From the NCBI GenBank assembly GCA_031401035.1, contig JANNRA010000006.1:1-39858 (forward strand): 39,858 nucleotides of DNA. Reading direction: 5' to 3'. Under the pieces are notes generated by a model. That model saw only the letters and a program-made list of their open reading frames with translations, was not told the origin of the DNA and did no database searches. Shown here in pieces: positions 16,978 to 24,162 of this stretch. How positions within the stretch are numbered: the stretch's first letter is position 1; each line of letters begins with the position of its first letter. Both the position numbers and the translations under genes were made by a program. This DNA is from JANNRA01 sp031401035. Lineage in GTDB: Bacteria > Desulfobacterota > Binatia > HRBIN30 > CADEER01.

Positions 16978-17673
16978 GTGCGTGTCCTCGGCATCGAGAC
17001 CGCCACCGCAGTGGCCAGCGTCGGCGTCGTGACCGGCGAAGTGGTGGTCGAGTGCCACCGCGCCATCGCGGCGAGTCATGCGCGGGAGTTGCTGCCGCTG
17101 ATCGACGAAGCCCTGATGGAAGCGGGCATCGCGCTTCGCGGGATCGAGATTGTAGCGGTTTCGATCGGGCCCGGATCCTTCACCGGGTTGCGTATCGGCC
17201 TCAGCGTCGCGAAGGGTCTGGCGTTCGCAAACGGGGTTCCGATCATCGGCGTATCGACGCTGGAGGCTTACGCGGCGTCGCTCGGTTCGCGTCCAGGGTG
17301 GATCTGGCCTGTCCTGGACGCCCGCAAGGGCGAGGTCTACGCGGCGGGATATTGTTGGTCGGGCGAGGCGCTGCGCTGCATCGCGGCGCCGTCGGTGATC
17401 GAGGCGGCGGCGTTCGCCGACCGACTCGAGGCCCCCAGCCTGCTGCTCGGAGACGGCGTCGACACCTACGCCGAGATTTGGGCCGCGGCAGCCGCCTGCC
17501 CCTTCGAGTCTCGGCGCCTGGCCGACGCGCCGCCGAGCGGGGTCGCGGTCGCCCGCCTTGCGGCGCTCCGGCTGGGGACGACTGGGGCCGGCGACCTCGC
17601 CACTTTGGAGCCCGCTTATTGCCGACGGCCAGATGCGGAACGCAATGGTAGCGTTGTCGTATCTGCTCGATAA
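16978..17673 (+). CDS. tsaB: tRNA N6-threonylcarbamoyladenosine biosynthesis protein TsaB
   Basis: Non-catalytic ASKHA partner of TsaD in t6A modification of ANN-decoding tRNAs. The 231-residue product begins with the nucleotide-fold MRVLGIETATAVASVGVV and contains the diagnostic VSIGPGSFTGLRIGLSVAKG and PVLDARKGEVYAAGY. The GTG start lies eight bases after rseP. tsaD and tsaE are not in the window. Confidence 0.94.
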   Translation: MRVLGIETATAVASVGVVTGEVVVECHRAIAASHARELLPLIDEALMEAGIALRGIEIVAVSIGPGSFTGLRIGLSVAKGLAFANGVPIIGVSTLEAYAASLGSRPGWIWPVLDARKGEVYAAGYCWSGEALRCIAAPSVIEAAAFADRLEAPSLLLGDGVDTYAEIWAAAAACPFESRRLADAPPSGVAVARLAALRLGTTGAGDLATLEPAYCRRPDAERNGSVVVSAR

Positions 17674-17739
17674 CTGTGGGGAAAATTGACAGAAGGGAGC
17701 GGGGTGAGCTACATCTCGCGGCCCTTGAGGGTGGCCCGT

Positions 17740-17964
17740 ATGGAGAAGCACGAAGTAGAATTGATCCGCTCGCTGATCGAAGGCGATCCAGAGCTCAAGC
17801 GCCACTACGAAGAGCATCTGCTGCTCGAGAAACAGCTCGCCAGCCTCCAGCACAAACACTTTCTGACTCCGGAGGAGGAAATCGAACGTAAGAGGATACA
17901 GAAGCTCAAGCTGGCCGGGAAGGACCGCATCAGGGAGATCCTGGCGCGTCACCGCACCGCTTGA
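17740..17964 (+). CDS. DUF465 (YdcH-like) small helical protein
   Basis: A 74-residue charged helical protein with the DUF465 pattern: an N-terminal helix ending LIEGDPELKRHYEEHLLLEK, then HKHFLTPEEEIERKRIQKLK. The function of the family is not established. The start chosen is the ATG at 17740 with GAGG upstream, which gives the family length; an in-frame TTG at 17686 would add 18 residues. A promoter-like TTGACA lies at 17686-17691 with CTACAT at 17709-17714. Confidence 0.85.
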   Translation: MEKHEVELIRSLIEGDPELKRHYEEHLLLEKQLASLQHKHFLTPEEEIERKRIQKLKLAGKDRIREILARHRTA

Positions 17965-18030
17965 TCCGCGCTCCGATCCCGCGCCCAGGTATCTAGCATT
18001 GCCAGCCGCGCGCCGGCAGACTGCAAAGCC

Positions 18031-18549
18031 ATGCGCCACACCATATCGATCCTCGTCGAGAATGAATTCGGCGTCCTGGCCCGGATCGCGGGCCTGTTCA
18101 GCGGGCGCGGCTTCAACATCGAGAGCCTGACGGTGGCTGAGACGCTCGATGCGGCAGTCTCCCGCATCACGCTGGTCACTCGCGGCGACGATCAAGTGGT
18201 TGAGCAAATCAACAAGCAGCTGAACAAGCTCGTCAGCGTCATCGAAGTGCAGGATTTTACCCAGGCGAGCCACGTCGAGCGTGAATTGGCCCTGATCAAG
18301 GTCGCAGCCGATCAGACCACGCGCGCAGAGATCATGAATATCGTCGATATTTTTCGTGGCAAGGTGATCGATGTTAGTCCGCAATCCTATCTGATCGAAG
18401 TCACCGGGACCGAGGACAAGATCGCCGCGTTGCTCGAGCTGCTGCTGCCGCTCGGCATTACGGAGATCGCCCGCACAGGCAAGGTCGCGATGCATCGCGG
18501 CATGCAGCTGATGCGCGGCGCCTGGGGCGGTAAGGAGCGAGTCGCATGA
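18031..18549 (+). CDS. ilvN: Acetolactate synthase small (regulatory) subunit
   Basis: Regulatory partner of the acetolactate synthase catalytic subunit in valine/leucine/isoleucine synthesis. The 172-residue product has the ACT domain first (ISILVENEFGVLARIAGLFS, GRGFNIESL), including the valine-binding region. The C-terminal ALS small-subunit domain contains RAEIMNIVDIFRGKVIDVS and ILEL-type segments. Its usual partner ilvB is not adjacent; only 66 bases separate it from the DUF465 gene. It overlaps ilvC by four bases. Confidence 0.97.
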   Translation: MRHTISILVENEFGVLARIAGLFSGRGFNIESLTVAETLDAAVSRITLVTRGDDQVVEQINKQLNKLVSVIEVQDFTQASHVERELALIKVAADQTTRAEIMNIVDIFRGKVIDVSPQSYLIEVTGTEDKIAALLELLLPLGITEIARTGKVAMHRGMQLMRGAWGGKERVA

Positions 18550-19562
18550 AAATTTACTACGATAAAGATGCCGATCTGGGCGCGTTGAAGGACAAGACGG
18601 TCGCCGTCATCGGATTTGGCAGCCAGGGCCACGCCCACGCCAACAACTTGCGTGACAGCGGCATCAAGGTAGTGGTCGGCCTGCTCAAGAGCGGAGGCTC
18701 GTGGAAGAAGGCCGAGGCGGCTGGTCACACCGTCATGGAGCCGGCAGCCGCCGCGAAGGCGGCGGATGTGGTCATGATGCTCGTTCCCGACGAGCTCGGG
18801 GCCGAGATCTACGAGCGTGACATCGCGCCCGGCATGGCGGACGGCAAGTTTCTCGCCTTCGCCCACGGTTTCAACATCCACTTCAAGGGCATCGTGCCGC
18901 CACCCGGTGTCAATGTGTTCATGGTTGCCCCGAAGGGCCCGGGTCATCTGGTGCGGAGCGAATTCGAGAACGGGCGCGGCGTGCCCTGCCTGCTGGCGAT
19001 CCATCAGGATCCGAGCGGGACGACGCGACAGGTCGGTCTGGCCTACGCGAAGGCGATCGGAGGCACGCGCGCGGCGGTGCTCGAGACATCGTTCAAGGAA
19101 GAAACCGAGACCGACCTGTTCGGCGAGCAGTCGGTTCTCTGCGGCGGCATGACCGAGCTCATCCGCGCGGGGTACGAGACGTTGGTCGAGGCGGGCTACA
19201 GCCCCGAGATGGCGTACTTCGAGTGCCTCCACGAGGTGAAGCTCATCGTCGATCTGATTTACGAGGGCGGCATCGCGAACATGCGCTACTCGATCAGCAA
19301 CACGGCAGAATACGGCGACATGACGCGTGGCAAGCGCATCATCGGTCCGGAAGCGCGTACGGCGATGAAAGCGATCCTGCACGAGATTCAGAGCGGCAAG
19401 TTCGCCGAGGAATGGATGACGGAGCATCGCGTCGGCAGCCCCCACTTCCGCGAGTTGCGCAAGGAAGCGGAGCACCACCCGATCGAGGCGGTCGGGGCCA
19501 AGCTGCGTGGCATGATGCCGTGGCTCGCGTCTGACCGCTTGGTCGACCGCTCGAAGAACTGA
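18546..19562 (+). CDS. ilvC: Ketol-acid reductoisomerase (class I)
   Basis: Isomerises and reduces acetolactate or acetohydroxybutyrate in branched-chain amino acid synthesis. The 338-residue length is that of class I enzymes. It has the Rossmann motif GFGSQGHAHANNLRDSG, the metal/substrate motifs ETDLFGEQ and MAYFECLHEVKLIVDLIYEG, and the active-site Ser region SISNTAEYGD. Unusually, the NADPH-selecting loop reads GLLKSGGSW. In the Pseudomonas enzyme, Arg47, Ser50 and Thr52 hold the 2'-phosphate; here they are Leu47, Gly50 and Ser52, so cofactor preference may differ. Confidence 0.97.
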   Translation: MKIYYDKDADLGALKDKTVAVIGFGSQGHAHANNLRDSGIKVVVGLLKSGGSWKKAEAAGHTVMEPAAAAKAADVVMMLVPDELGAEIYERDIAPGMADGKFLAFAHGFNIHFKGIVPPPGVNVFMVAPKGPGHLVRSEFENGRGVPCLLAIHQDPSGTTRQVGLAYAKAIGGTRAAVLETSFKEETETDLFGEQSVLCGGMTELIRAGYETLVEAGYSPEMAYFECLHEVKLIVDLIYEGGIANMRYSISNTAEYGDMTRGKRIIGPEARTAMKAILHEIQSGKFAEEWMTEHRVGSPHFRELRKEAEHHPIEAVGAKLRGMMPWLASDRLVDRSKN

Positions 19563-19572
19563 GCGTCCGCCC

Positions 19573-20400
19573 ATGGCTGCCATCGGCGGGCTGCCGCCGT
19601 CCGGGCCCACCCGGTTGGTCGACTTGCCGCTGCGCAAGGGCGTTTTCATTCTGCCCAACCTGCTCACGACGGGCGGCCTCTTCTGTGGGTTTTATTCGCT
19701 CATCGCGAGCTTGCGTGGCGATTTCCTGCTGGCGGCGCTGGCGATCATGGCGGCCAACGTCTTCGACGTGCTCGACGGCCGGATTGCGCGGCTCACCAAG
19801 ACGACTTCCCGCTTCGGGGTAGAGTACGACTCCCTGTGCGACTTGGTCGCGTTTGGTGTTGCACCCGGCATCCTGGTCTACCGGTGGGCGCTCGAGCCTT
19901 GGGGGACGGTCGGATGGCTGGCGGCTTCCTTGTACGTCACTTGCGCGGCGCTACGCCTGGCGCGGTTCAACGTCCTCTCCGACACTGGGTCGAAGCGCCA
20001 TTTTCTGGGCCTGCCGGTTCCCGCAGCGGCCGAGGTCATCGCGTCGACGGTGATGCTCTACTACTTCTTCGGCGGGGAAGGGCCGACTTACCGTCATCTG
20101 ATCGTACTGGTCATGGTCTACGTCCTAGGCGGTCTTATGGTGAGCAACGTGCGGTACTTCAGTTTCAAGGAAATCGACATTCACCGGCGCCAACCGTTCT
20201 GGGTACTGCTCGCGGGCATTCTTATCCTGAAGTTGCTGATCGCAGAACCGCAGGTGGTGTTGTTCGCCGGATTCTTTCTGTACGCGGCGTCGGGGCCTGC
20301 CCGGTCCGCGTGGCGCTGGGCCCGCCGGATGCTGCGCCGTCGGCCGATCGACGATGGCTTGACAGCCAACAGGGCGTACTCTAGTCCCGGCAAATCCTGA
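19573..20400 (+). CDS. pssA: CDP-diacylglycerol-serine O-phosphatidyltransferase
   Basis: Makes phosphatidylserine from CDP-diacylglycerol and serine in the membrane. The 275-residue product is a multi-helix CDP-alcohol phosphatidyltransferase. The motif DGRIARLTKTTSRFG is followed by VEYDSLCD, placing the metal-binding aspartates as expected. It then has RLARFNV and the type-specific FLGLPVPAAA. It lies 10 bases after ilvC. Phosphatidylserine decarboxylase (psd), which often precedes pssA in this order, is absent here. Confidence 0.93.
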   Translation: MAAIGGLPPSGPTRLVDLPLRKGVFILPNLLTTGGLFCGFYSLIASLRGDFLLAALAIMAANVFDVLDGRIARLTKTTSRFGVEYDSLCDLVAFGVAPGILVYRWALEPWGTVGWLAASLYVTCAALRLARFNVLSDTGSKRHFLGLPVPAAAEVIASTVMLYYFFGGEGPTYRHLIVLVMVYVLGGLMVSNVRYFSFKEIDIHRRQPFWVLLAGILILKLLIAEPQVVLFAGFFLYAASGPARSAWRWARRMLRRRPIDDGLTANRAYSSPGKS

Positions 20401-20547
20401 TCTACGGCTCGCACCGCTCCGAGATCCTCGCGCTGGTGCTGCAACTAGGCCCCCGGGCTCGGCGCGCCAGCGACCCGGTAATCCGATAGACACGGCGTCA
20501 AGAGCGGGGGATCCGCCCGTCGAGCCATGAGCCGCGCATGTCATCGG

Positions 20548-20582
20548 GGCTACGGGCGAAGCGTCCGTGGCCTTTTTCTTTT
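20548..20582 (+). terminator. Rho-independent terminator after pssA / before the leuA remnant
   Basis: An 8-bp stem (20548-20555 with 20565-20572, one G-U pair), with a small inner GC/GC pairing in the loop, is followed by TTTTTCTTTT. It may end the ilvN-ilvC-pssA transcript, or be a remnant attenuator of the former leu genes. Confidence 0.8.
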
Positions 20583-20597
20583 CGCTCCTTCACGGGA

Positions 20598-20615
20598 GCG
20601 GATCGTCCGATCCGC
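20598..20615. repeat. Perfect 18-bp palindrome upstream of the leuA remnant
   Basis: GCGGATCG-TC-CGATCCGC, two perfect 8-base arms around a 2-base centre. It lies between the terminator and the leuA start, 31 bases before the ATG. It could be a dimeric regulator site or a small hairpin; no regulator is known. Confidence 0.6.
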
Positions 20616-20646
20616 AGGACCGCGACGGGCCGGACAGGGGACAGTG

Positions 20647-21279
20647 ATGAGCACCACAGACTTCGTTCAGATCGTCGACACGACGTTGCGCGATGGCGAG
20701 CAGTCGCTGGGCGCCCGGATGAACATGGGAGAGAAACTCGTCATCGCCGGTGGTGCTCAGCCTGGCTCGGACCAAGCAGGCGGACATCGACGCCGCCTGC
20801 TGGGCGATCTACTCGGTGCCGTCGGCGTTCGGTGCAGTTTGCGAGACCTGATCGCGCGAACCTCCGGCGGCGATGGGGTTGTCTGGAGTGCCCACTGCCA
20901 CAGCGACTTGGGTATGGCGGTGGCGAACTCGCTCGCGGCGGTGCGCAACGAGGCGCGCCAGGTCGAATGCACGATCAACTGCATCGGCGAGCGGGCGGCG
21001 TCGGGCGATGGCGTCGTGGATGCCTGCTTCAGGGCAATCAGCGCTCAGGTCCGCCGCCAGTCCGCACTGGAGCGATGTCGGGTGAGTGCCACCAGCGCTG
21101 ATACGGATGCCCAGGGCGAGGCCTCCTGCTCGAGCCGCGACGAACAGGTCCTCGTCAGCGGGCAGGGCATACACATCGACATCATAACGCCGAGCGCGCT
21201 TGCCTAGGTGAATGCGCTCAACAAGCTGGACTACCGCCACCGCCACCACGGGCAGACCCCAACCCCAGCGGGGTCGTAA
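20647..21279 (+). pseudogene. leuA: Decayed 2-isopropylmalate synthase (leuA) remnant
   Basis: Four blocks of a LeuA-family enzyme are readable in order. Block 1 (20647-20752, frame of the ATG) has the barrel start VDTTLRDGEQSLGA. Block 2 (20753-about 20820) is in another frame and reads LARTKQADIDAA. Block 3 (about 20830-21000) is back in the first frame with HCHSDLGMAVANSLAAVR and INCIGERA. Block 4 (about 21000-21279) is the leucine-sensing dimer domain: GDGVVDACFRAI, DTDAQGE, SGQGIHIDI, SALA, a TAG at 21205-21207 where the family has Tyr, then VNALNKL and a TAA. Large parts between blocks are missing, leaving about 630 bases against roughly 1,530 for an intact gene. It keeps an AGGGG ribosome site. 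It is surely non-functional as an enzyme. Confidence 0.9.
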
Positions 21280-21288
21280 GGAGCGACG

Positions 21289-22395
21289 ATGACGCCACCG
21301 ACGATTGCAGTGTTTCCAGGCGATGGGATTGGTCCTGAAGTCACCCGCGAGGCGCGGTTGGTGCTGGAGGCGTGCGGGGCGCGGTTCAAGATTCCGCTGC
21401 GCTTCGCGGAAGGGGTGATCGGTGGCGGGGCCATCGACGCGCACGGGGAGCCGCTCCCCGCCTCGAGCCTGGATCTGGCGCGCCGCAGTGATGCGGTACT
21501 GTTGGGGGCCGTTGGCGGGCCGAAGTGGGACAATCCGCAGAGCGCGGTGAGGCCGGAACAGGCGCTCCTGGGGTTGCGGCGAGGGCTCGGCCTGTTTGCC
21601 AACCTGCGCCCGATCGTCGCGCACCCCGCGTTGATTGGCGCCGCACCGCTCAAGGGCGAGGTACTCGAGGGCGTCGACATCCTCTTTGTGCGCGAACTCA
21701 CCGGCGGCGTCTACTTCGGCCAACCGAGCGAGCGGCGCATCGGCGCCGACGGCCGGGAGGCGGTCGATACGATCGTCTATTCCGAGATCGAAGTCGCGCG
21801 TGTCGCAACACTTGCCTTTCAGCTTGCCCAGGGACGACGCAGGCACGTGACGCAGGTGGACAAGGCGAACATTCTCGCCACCTCGCGCCTCTGGCGCGAG
21901 GTGACGCACGAGGTCGCCGCTGCGTGGCCCGATGTAGTGTGCGAGGATGTGCTGGTGGATGCGATGGCGATGCACCTGCTGCGTCGCCCGCGCGATTTCG
22001 ATGTCGTGGTGACGGAGAATATGTTTGGCGACATCCTCACCGACGAGGCTTCGGTGCTGACCGGCTCACTCGGCATGCTGCCGTCCGCCTCGGTGGGCGC
22101 CGCACTCAACGAGCACGGGGGCCGGCGCGGTCTCTACGAGCCGATCCACGGTAGTGCGCCAGACATCGCAGGCAAGGACGTCGCGAATCCCCTCGGCGCT
22201 ATTCTGTCGGCGGCGATGCTGCTCGAGTACTCGTTGCAACTTCCGGCGCCGGCGCGGGCCATCGAGGCCGCGGTCTGGTCGGTGATCGATTCCGGCCTGC
22301 GTACGGCAGACGTCAGGCAGGAAGGATGCACCGTGGTCGGCTGCCGTGCGATGGGCGAAGCGGTACGGACGGCGTTCGACCGCGAGCCCGCATGA
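21289..22395 (+). CDS. leuB: 3-isopropylmalate dehydrogenase
   Basis: Oxidative decarboxylase of the leucine pathway, NAD-dependent. The 368-residue product has IAVFPGDGIGPEV, LLGAVGGPKWD, the substrate motif LRRGLGLFANLRP, ELTGGVYFG, the catalytic Lys in VTQVDKANILATS, and the dehydrogenase signature TENMFGDILTDEASVLTGSL followed by GMLPSAS. It appears intact although leuA directly upstream is decayed, so an isopropylmalate source is needed from elsewhere. AAGGAG lies just before the ATG. It overlaps the next gene by four bases. Confidence 0.97.
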   Translation: MTPPTIAVFPGDGIGPEVTREARLVLEACGARFKIPLRFAEGVIGGGAIDAHGEPLPASSLDLARRSDAVLLGAVGGPKWDNPQSAVRPEQALLGLRRGLGLFANLRPIVAHPALIGAAPLKGEVLEGVDILFVRELTGGVYFGQPSERRIGADGREAVDTIVYSEIEVARVATLAFQLAQGRRRHVTQVDKANILATSRLWREVTHEVAAAWPDVVCEDVLVDAMAMHLLRRPRDFDVVVTENMFGDILTDEASVLTGSLGMLPSASVGAALNEHGGRRGLYEPIHGSAPDIAGKDVANPLGAILSAAMLLEYSLQLPAPARAIEAAVWSVIDSGLRTADVRQEGCTVVGCRAMGEAVRTAFDREPA

Positions 22396-23399
22396 GCGCG
22401 TCTTCCTGGGTAGTAGCGGTGCTCGGCGCCGCGCGCGAGGTCGGACGCGAGGTCCTGTCCGTTCTGGCCGAGCGCGGGGCGCCGGTTGCCGAGTGGCGGC
22501 TGTACGACACCATCGACGATGGCGCCGAGGGCAGTCCCGAGGACTTTCCCGCCCCTGTGGAGTTCGGTGACACGGTCGAGCTGACCGGCGCGGACGTCGT
22601 CTTCCTGTGCGGGCCGACCGACAAGGCGCGCGGTTGGGCAGCGCAGGCGCGGAAGGCCGGCGCGCTCTGCATCGATGTGAGTCATGCCTTGCTCGAAGAC
22701 GGGGCCGTCCTGATCGTGCCGGAGGTCAACGGGGACGAGATCGAAGCCGCCCTCGACGAGGGACTGTTTGCCTGCCCGGTCCCCGGCGCCACCGCACTGG
22801 CGGTCGCCCTGCGCCCTTTGGACGCGAGCGCCGATTTGAAGCGCGTTCTTGTGACGGCGTTCGAGCCGGTGTCCCACGCCGGTAGCGCCGGGATTGACGA
22901 GCTGGCCCAGCAGACGCGAGAACTCCTCACCGGCGGTTCGATCCAGCACGAGGTGTTTCCGCACCGCATCGCCTTCAACCTCATTCCGCAGGTTGGAGAG
23001 CTTCTCCCGGGTGGTGGGACGCGTGCGGAGTGGCAGCTTGAATCGCAGACACGGGCGCTGCTCGATCTTCCAGACCTGCCGATCGCGGTGACGAGCGTGT
23101 GCGTGCCGACGTTCTACGGGCAGGCCTATCTGATTCAGGTCGAGACCGAACGGCCCATGGACGCGGACACCGCGCGGGCGCTGCTGCGGGAGGCGCCGGG
23201 CGTGCTGCTGTCCGATGCAGGGTCCTACCCGACGCTGGTCGACGCGATCGGATCCGAGGCGACGCTCATCGGTCGTGTGCGGGACGATCCGACCGTGCCG
23301 TTCGGCGTCACGCTGTGGGCGGTCATCGACGGCCTGCGCAAGGGCGGCGCCGTCAATGCGGTGCAGATCGCCGAACGCGCCTTGCGCGAGCGCGGCTGA
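22392..23399 (+). CDS. Usg-type aspartate-semialdehyde dehydrogenase homologue, catalytic residues lost
   Basis: The 335-residue product aligns over its length with aspartate-semialdehyde dehydrogenase: N-terminal nucleotide fold VAVLGAAREVGREVL, dimer segment VSHAGSAGIDELAQQT, HRIAFNLIPQVGE, and C-terminal PFGVTLWAVIDGLRKGGAVN. The catalytic Cys motif (normally NPNCST) reads CPVPGA with Pro131 at the Cys position. The catalytic Arg/His segment (RVPxxxGHS) reads CVPTFYGQA with Gln244 for His. It therefore resembles E. coli Usg, a paralogue without the catalytic Cys, also encoded next to truA. The function of Usg proteins is not known. It is coupled to leuB by an ATGA overlap. Confidence 0.85.
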   Translation: MSASSWVVAVLGAAREVGREVLSVLAERGAPVAEWRLYDTIDDGAEGSPEDFPAPVEFGDTVELTGADVVFLCGPTDKARGWAAQARKAGALCIDVSHALLEDGAVLIVPEVNGDEIEAALDEGLFACPVPGATALAVALRPLDASADLKRVLVTAFEPVSHAGSAGIDELAQQTRELLTGGSIQHEVFPHRIAFNLIPQVGELLPGGGTRAEWQLESQTRALLDLPDLPIAVTSVCVPTFYGQAYLIQVETERPMDADTARALLREAPGVLLSDAGSYPTLVDAIGSEATLIGRVRDDPTVPFGVTLWAVIDGLRKGGAVNAVQIAERALRERG

Positions 23400-23416
23400 C
23401 CGACGCACCGGGCGCG

Positions 23417-24145
23417 ATGCGCTACCATCTGACCGTTGAGTACGACGGTACCGACTTCCACGGCTGGCAGGTCCAGGCCGGCGCTCGCACCGTCCAAGGG
23501 GAGATCGAGGCGGCACTGGCGCGCTTGGTGGGCAGCCCAGTCCGGGTCGCGGCTGCAGGCAGAACCGACGCGGGGGTTCACGCTGCCGGCCAGGTGGTCG
23601 CCTTCAGCACCAGCCTGGCCATGGCGCCCGACGTCGTGCGGCGCGCGCTGAATGCGTTGACCGGCGCTGATCTCGCCGTCAGCACCGTCGCGTATGCGGA
23701 CGACGCCTTCGACCCGCGCCGCGCGGCGCGCAGCCGGCGCTACGTGTACCGCATCTGGAACCGGCGTCCGGCCTCACCGTTCTGGCGCCGCTTCGCTTGG
23801 CATGTGCCGGCGGCGCTCGACATCGAGGCGATGGCGCGCGCCGCGCCACAGCTCGAGGGGGAGCACGACTTCTCGTCGTTCCGCGCCGCCGGCTGTGACG
23901 CCGCCCATCCGGTCCGCCGCGTCCTGCGCAGTGCCGTGGTGGTCGATGGGGCGCTGCTGCGATACGAAATCGAGGCCACGGCGTTCCTACGGCACATGGT
24001 GCGGAACATCGTCGGCACGCTGGTGGAAATCGGCCGGCGCCAGCGTCCAGCTGATCTCCACCCGTTGTTGGCGGCCCGCGATCGAACCCAGGCCGGCGCA
24101 ACGGCGCCAGCCCGTGGACTATGCCTCGAGAAGGTCAGGTACTGA
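23417..24145 (+). CDS. truA: tRNA pseudouridine(38-40) synthase
   Basis: Forms pseudouridine at positions 38-40 of the tRNA anticodon arm. The 242-residue product begins MRYHLTVEYDGTDFHGWQ and has the catalytic motif AAGRTDAGVHAAGQVV with Asp51. It also has SRRYVYRIWNR, HDFSSFRAAGC and the C-terminal FLRHMVRNIVGTLVEIG. The ATG at 23417 is 17 bases after the Usg-type gene; the frame is open upstream but without family match. Its stop is shared with a palindrome that also holds the stop of the convergent gene. Confidence 0.97.
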   Translation: MRYHLTVEYDGTDFHGWQVQAGARTVQGEIEAALARLVGSPVRVAAAGRTDAGVHAAGQVVAFSTSLAMAPDVVRRALNALTGADLAVSTVAYADDAFDPRRAARSRRYVYRIWNRRPASPFWRRFAWHVPAALDIEAMARAAPQLEGEHDFSSFRAAGCDAAHPVRRVLRSAVVVDGALLRYEIEATAFLRHMVRNIVGTLVEIGRRQRPADLHPLLAARDRTQAGATAPARGLCLEKVRY

Positions 24146-24162
24146 CGCGAGCGACCGCGTCA
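24143..24162. other. Palindrome joining the stop codons of two convergent genes
   Basis: TGACGCG (24143-24149) and CGCGTCA (24156-24162) pair perfectly around a 6-base loop. The outer bases are the truA stop and the stop of the minus-strand gene. There is no U tract on either strand, so termination activity is uncertain. Confidence 0.5.

Noticed and set aside
15858..19667. Long antisense open frames (400-514 residues) opposite rseP, tsaB, ilvN and ilvC
   Set aside because: They are shadows of strongly recognised genes, Arg/His/Asp-rich as expected for the complement of GC-rich codons, and have no family match.
20385..20489. Branched-chain-rich reading EILALVLQLG before the leuA terminator, like a leader peptide for attenuation
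   Set aside because: The frame has no ATG and no convincing GTG start with a ribosome site, and no alternative antiterminator pairing is evident. It may be a chance reading of GC-rich sequence.
22326..22391. Longer N-terminus for the Usg-type protein
   Set aside because: The extra residues overlap leuB coding sequence and are unlike the family; the ATGA overlap start at 22392 is the better choice.
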